From the NCBI GenBank assembly GCA_028728195.1, contig JAQYUY010000142.1, forward strand, positions 1 through 33,113: a stretch of 33,113 nt of DNA, given 5' to 3'. Position numbers and translations under genes: made by a program. Below, in pieces: positions 31,582 to 33,113 of this stretch; position 1 is the first letter of the stretch; each line of letters opens with the position of its first letter. This DNA is from Endozoicomonas sp. (ex Botrylloides leachii) (GTDB lineage Bacteria; Pseudomonadota; Gammaproteobacteria; Pseudomonadales; Endozoicomonadaceae). Under the pieces are notes generated by a model. The model did not search any database and was not told the origin of the DNA. It saw nothing but the letters and a program-made list of their open reading frames with translations.

Positions 31582-32879
31582 GCAATACTGTAAACGTTAT
31601 TCAGTTAACGCTTCATGGAGAACTGGTAGGTTATTTGGCAGGTTACCTGAATGGCAGGAACATACTTATTTTTGCCGATGAATTTAGCCGTAATGCTCAC
31701 CGCTCGACGTTTAGCTTGATCACCCACCCTGCATTTCCTCACTCTATCAAATTGTTGTCAGAGCCTTGGGCACGAAATCAACGCTTACATCCAACATTAT
31801 CAAATCTATTGCCAGAAGGGTCGCTACGAGAACTTATTGCGCAAGGATTAAAGGTACATGTAGATAACGAGTTTCATATCTTCTCTTATCTAGGGGAAGA
31901 TTTGCCGGGTGCAATTGTCGCCACACCGTTAGATCCTGAAGATGTACCTGATAATGTAATGTCGCTTATTTCTGGCGGCCGCTATTCTGGTAACCACGGG
32001 CAAGATGCTAAAGTTGTAAAGTTCGAGAAATTAGAACGAGAAAATAAATTTTCGTTAGCTGGCGTCCAGATGAAGTTTTCAATGAAAGAAAAGGATGGGC
32101 GTTATAACCTTTCTAAATCTGGAGATTTAGGTGACTGGATAATAAAAACACCTTCGACGAAACATAAAGACGTTCCTGTTAATGAGTTCTCGGCAATGAC
32201 TCTAGCGTCATTAGTCGGAATAGATATACCCGAAATTAAGCTAGTTGATATGAGCCAGCTGGATAACCTGCCACAAATCAATTTGCCAGACGAAGCCTTT
32301 GCTTTTGCGATAAAGCGTTTTGATCGACAGCCCTCTTCGAATTCATCAAAAACCAACAGAGTTCACATGGAAGACTTCGCCCAAGTATTAGTGAAGCATC
32401 CCCATGAAAAATATAACTCTGCAAACTATGAGCAAATTGGCCGTGTCCTGTACGAGTTTTCAGGTGATGCTTTAGCTGACGTGCAGCAGTTTGCAAGACG
32501 ATTGCTAGTGAATATTTTGTTGGCCAATGGTGATGCGCATTTAAAAAACTGGAGTCTACTGTACGAAGATAAGGTGATGCCGAGACTGTCCCCAGCCTAT
32601 GACATCGTAACAACAAGTGTGTATATCGATGGGGAACGCAACTTTGCTTTGAATTTAGGAAAAACGAAGGATTGGTACGCGGTATCTTTCGAAAATTTTA
32701 ACGCATGGTCAGAAAAGTCAGGTATCCCTTGGCGAGCAATAAAGCCTCATTTGGAAGAGGTAATGGATAAGGCCCGAGCCCAGTGGCATTCAGCTATAGC
32801 AGATCTTCCGATGAATGAGGCGCACAAGCAAAAGTTAATTGAGCATTGGAAAAAACTAAATCAGGATTTCAAACTGTAG
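31578..32879 (+). CDS. hipA: HipA-family serine/threonine kinase toxin
   Basis: The 433-residue kinase has the N-terminal subdomain ending LLPEGSLRELIA, the flexible nucleotide loop FSLAGVQMKFSM, KTPSTKHKDVPVNEF (Lys and Glu of the ATP site), and AFAIKRFDRQ. The catalytic aspartate is Asp319 in LLANGDAHLKNWSL, and the metal-binding aspartate is Asp342 in SPAYDIVTT. Their 23-residue spacing equals that of E. coli HipA (Asp309 and Asp332). HipA kinases phosphorylate targets such as glutamyl-tRNA synthetase and cause growth arrest or persistence; the target here is not known. The start is GTG 31578 with GGAG upstream. All key residues are present, so the toxin looks active. Confidence 0.92.
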   Translation: MSNTVNVIQLTLHGELVGYLAGYLNGRNILIFADEFSRNAHRSTFSLITHPAFPHSIKLLSEPWARNQRLHPTLSNLLPEGSLRELIAQGLKVHVDNEFHIFSYLGEDLPGAIVATPLDPEDVPDNVMSLISGGRYSGNHGQDAKVVKFEKLERENKFSLAGVQMKFSMKEKDGRYNLSKSGDLGDWIIKTPSTKHKDVPVNEFSAMTLASLVGIDIPEIKLVDMSQLDNLPQINLPDEAFAFAIKRFDRQPSSNSSKTNRVHMEDFAQVLVKHPHEKYNSANYEQIGRVLYEFSGDALADVQQFARRLLVNILLANGDAHLKNWSLLYEDKVMPRLSPAYDIVTTSVYIDGERNFALNLGKTKDWYAVSFENFNAWSEKSGIPWRAIKPHLEEVMDKARAQWHSAIADLPMNEAHKQKLIEHWKKLNQDFKL

Positions 32880-33113
32880 ACTCTTTTCCTCTGCTAACTG
32901 GGACTGTTGCATGAAACTGATTTTCAAAAAAAACAGCCTATTTTGACAACATCCGCTAATTTTCAGGAAAAATGAGCGTTAAATAAGTACTCACACCTGT
33001 TTTTCACAGGCTATTTTTAGCTGCACCCAAATTTTAGGCGCAGCTATCCTATCATCACGCCAATAATGGCGTTTGGTTGAGCACTCTTAATCTCTTTAAG
33101 TTGAAACTAATGG
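32880..33113. other. Region after hipBA, possible insertion-sequence end
   Basis: No gene is visible in the last 234 bp. Two small dyads occur: CCTGT/ACAGG (32996-33000 and 33006-33010) followed by CTATTTTTAG, a weak terminator candidate for hipBA, and AGCTGC/GCAGCT (33019-33024 and 33040-33045). The minus strand from the right edge reads INSFNLKRLRVLNQTPLLA then stop, which could be a transposase C-terminus running in from outside the window. I cannot assign a family. Confidence 0.3.

Noticed and set aside
32880-33113. IS6-like end suggested by GGGACTGTTGCA near 32901
   Set aside because: Only a partial resemblance to a terminal repeat; no transposase of that family is visible, so no family was assigned.
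1-33113. tRNA or rRNA genes
   Set aside because: No cloverleaf-type sequence with a T-loop consensus and no rRNA segment was recognised on either strand by eye; a covariance-model scan was not possible.

Overview
The window looks like an accessory-rich stretch of a host-associated gammaproteobacterium. Conserved genes (ptsI, efpL, an fbaA of E. coli type and length) give the gammaproteobacterial signal. A 1184-residue protein built from eukaryotic apoptosis-inhibitor domains (five BIR repeats and a C-terminal IAP-type RING) and many decayed insertion sequences point to an animal-associated lineage. The Endozoicomonadaceae (Endozoicomonas, Candidatus Endonucleobacter) are my best guess, because IAP-like genes have been described there. 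That assignment is inference, not something the sequence proves.

Layout. 1-395: 5' part of an IS982-family transposase running off the left edge. 551-7968: housekeeping and cell-surface genes: a membrane zinc metallopeptidase, a secreted hypothetical, efpL, ptsI, fbaA, and an outer-membrane barrel of the Omp85/surface-antigen type. 8005-12095: the BIR/RING gene, bracketed by two inward-pointing 3' remnants of IS1-family transposases. 12150-12863: a decayed hipB copy and another IS1 remnant. 12966-29164: an exopolysaccharide/O-antigen cluster. It is preceded by an ops (RfaH-recruitment) core and a broken EPS-associated MarR-type regulator. 29329-31060: IS1 pseudogene, an unrecognised cysteine/histidine-containing protein, a truncated coupled gene, and an IS1 remnant. 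31213-32879: intact hipBA toxin-antitoxin module with a palindromic operator candidate.

How the genes fit together. The polysaccharide cluster encodes an initiating monotopic phosphoglycosyl transferase with a partner SDR. It also encodes a three-gene route from UDP-GlcNAc to a UDP-2-acetamido-2,6-dideoxy-L-hexose. The reductase resembles RmlD and has no cupin domain, which favours L-RhaNAc/L-QuiNAc over L-FucNAc. Several glycosyltransferases follow, one a very large three-domain enzyme, plus a 2OG-Fe(II) oxygenase-like enzyme, a Wzy-type polymerase and an ABC exporter. No Wzx flippase is present, so the ABC protein may be the lipid-linked sugar flippase. Genes from 18465 to 27214 overlap or nearly touch and read as one operon.

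The most interesting object is the BIR5-RING gene. It carries a bacterial signal peptide, complete zinc-ligand sets in four of its five BIR domains and in the RING, and an internal 528-bp tandem duplication. It looks like an actively expanding, host-derived anti-apoptotic E3-ligase effector. Six IS1 remnants alternate in orientation and bracket three separate cargo segments, which suggests IS1-mediated assembly of the region.
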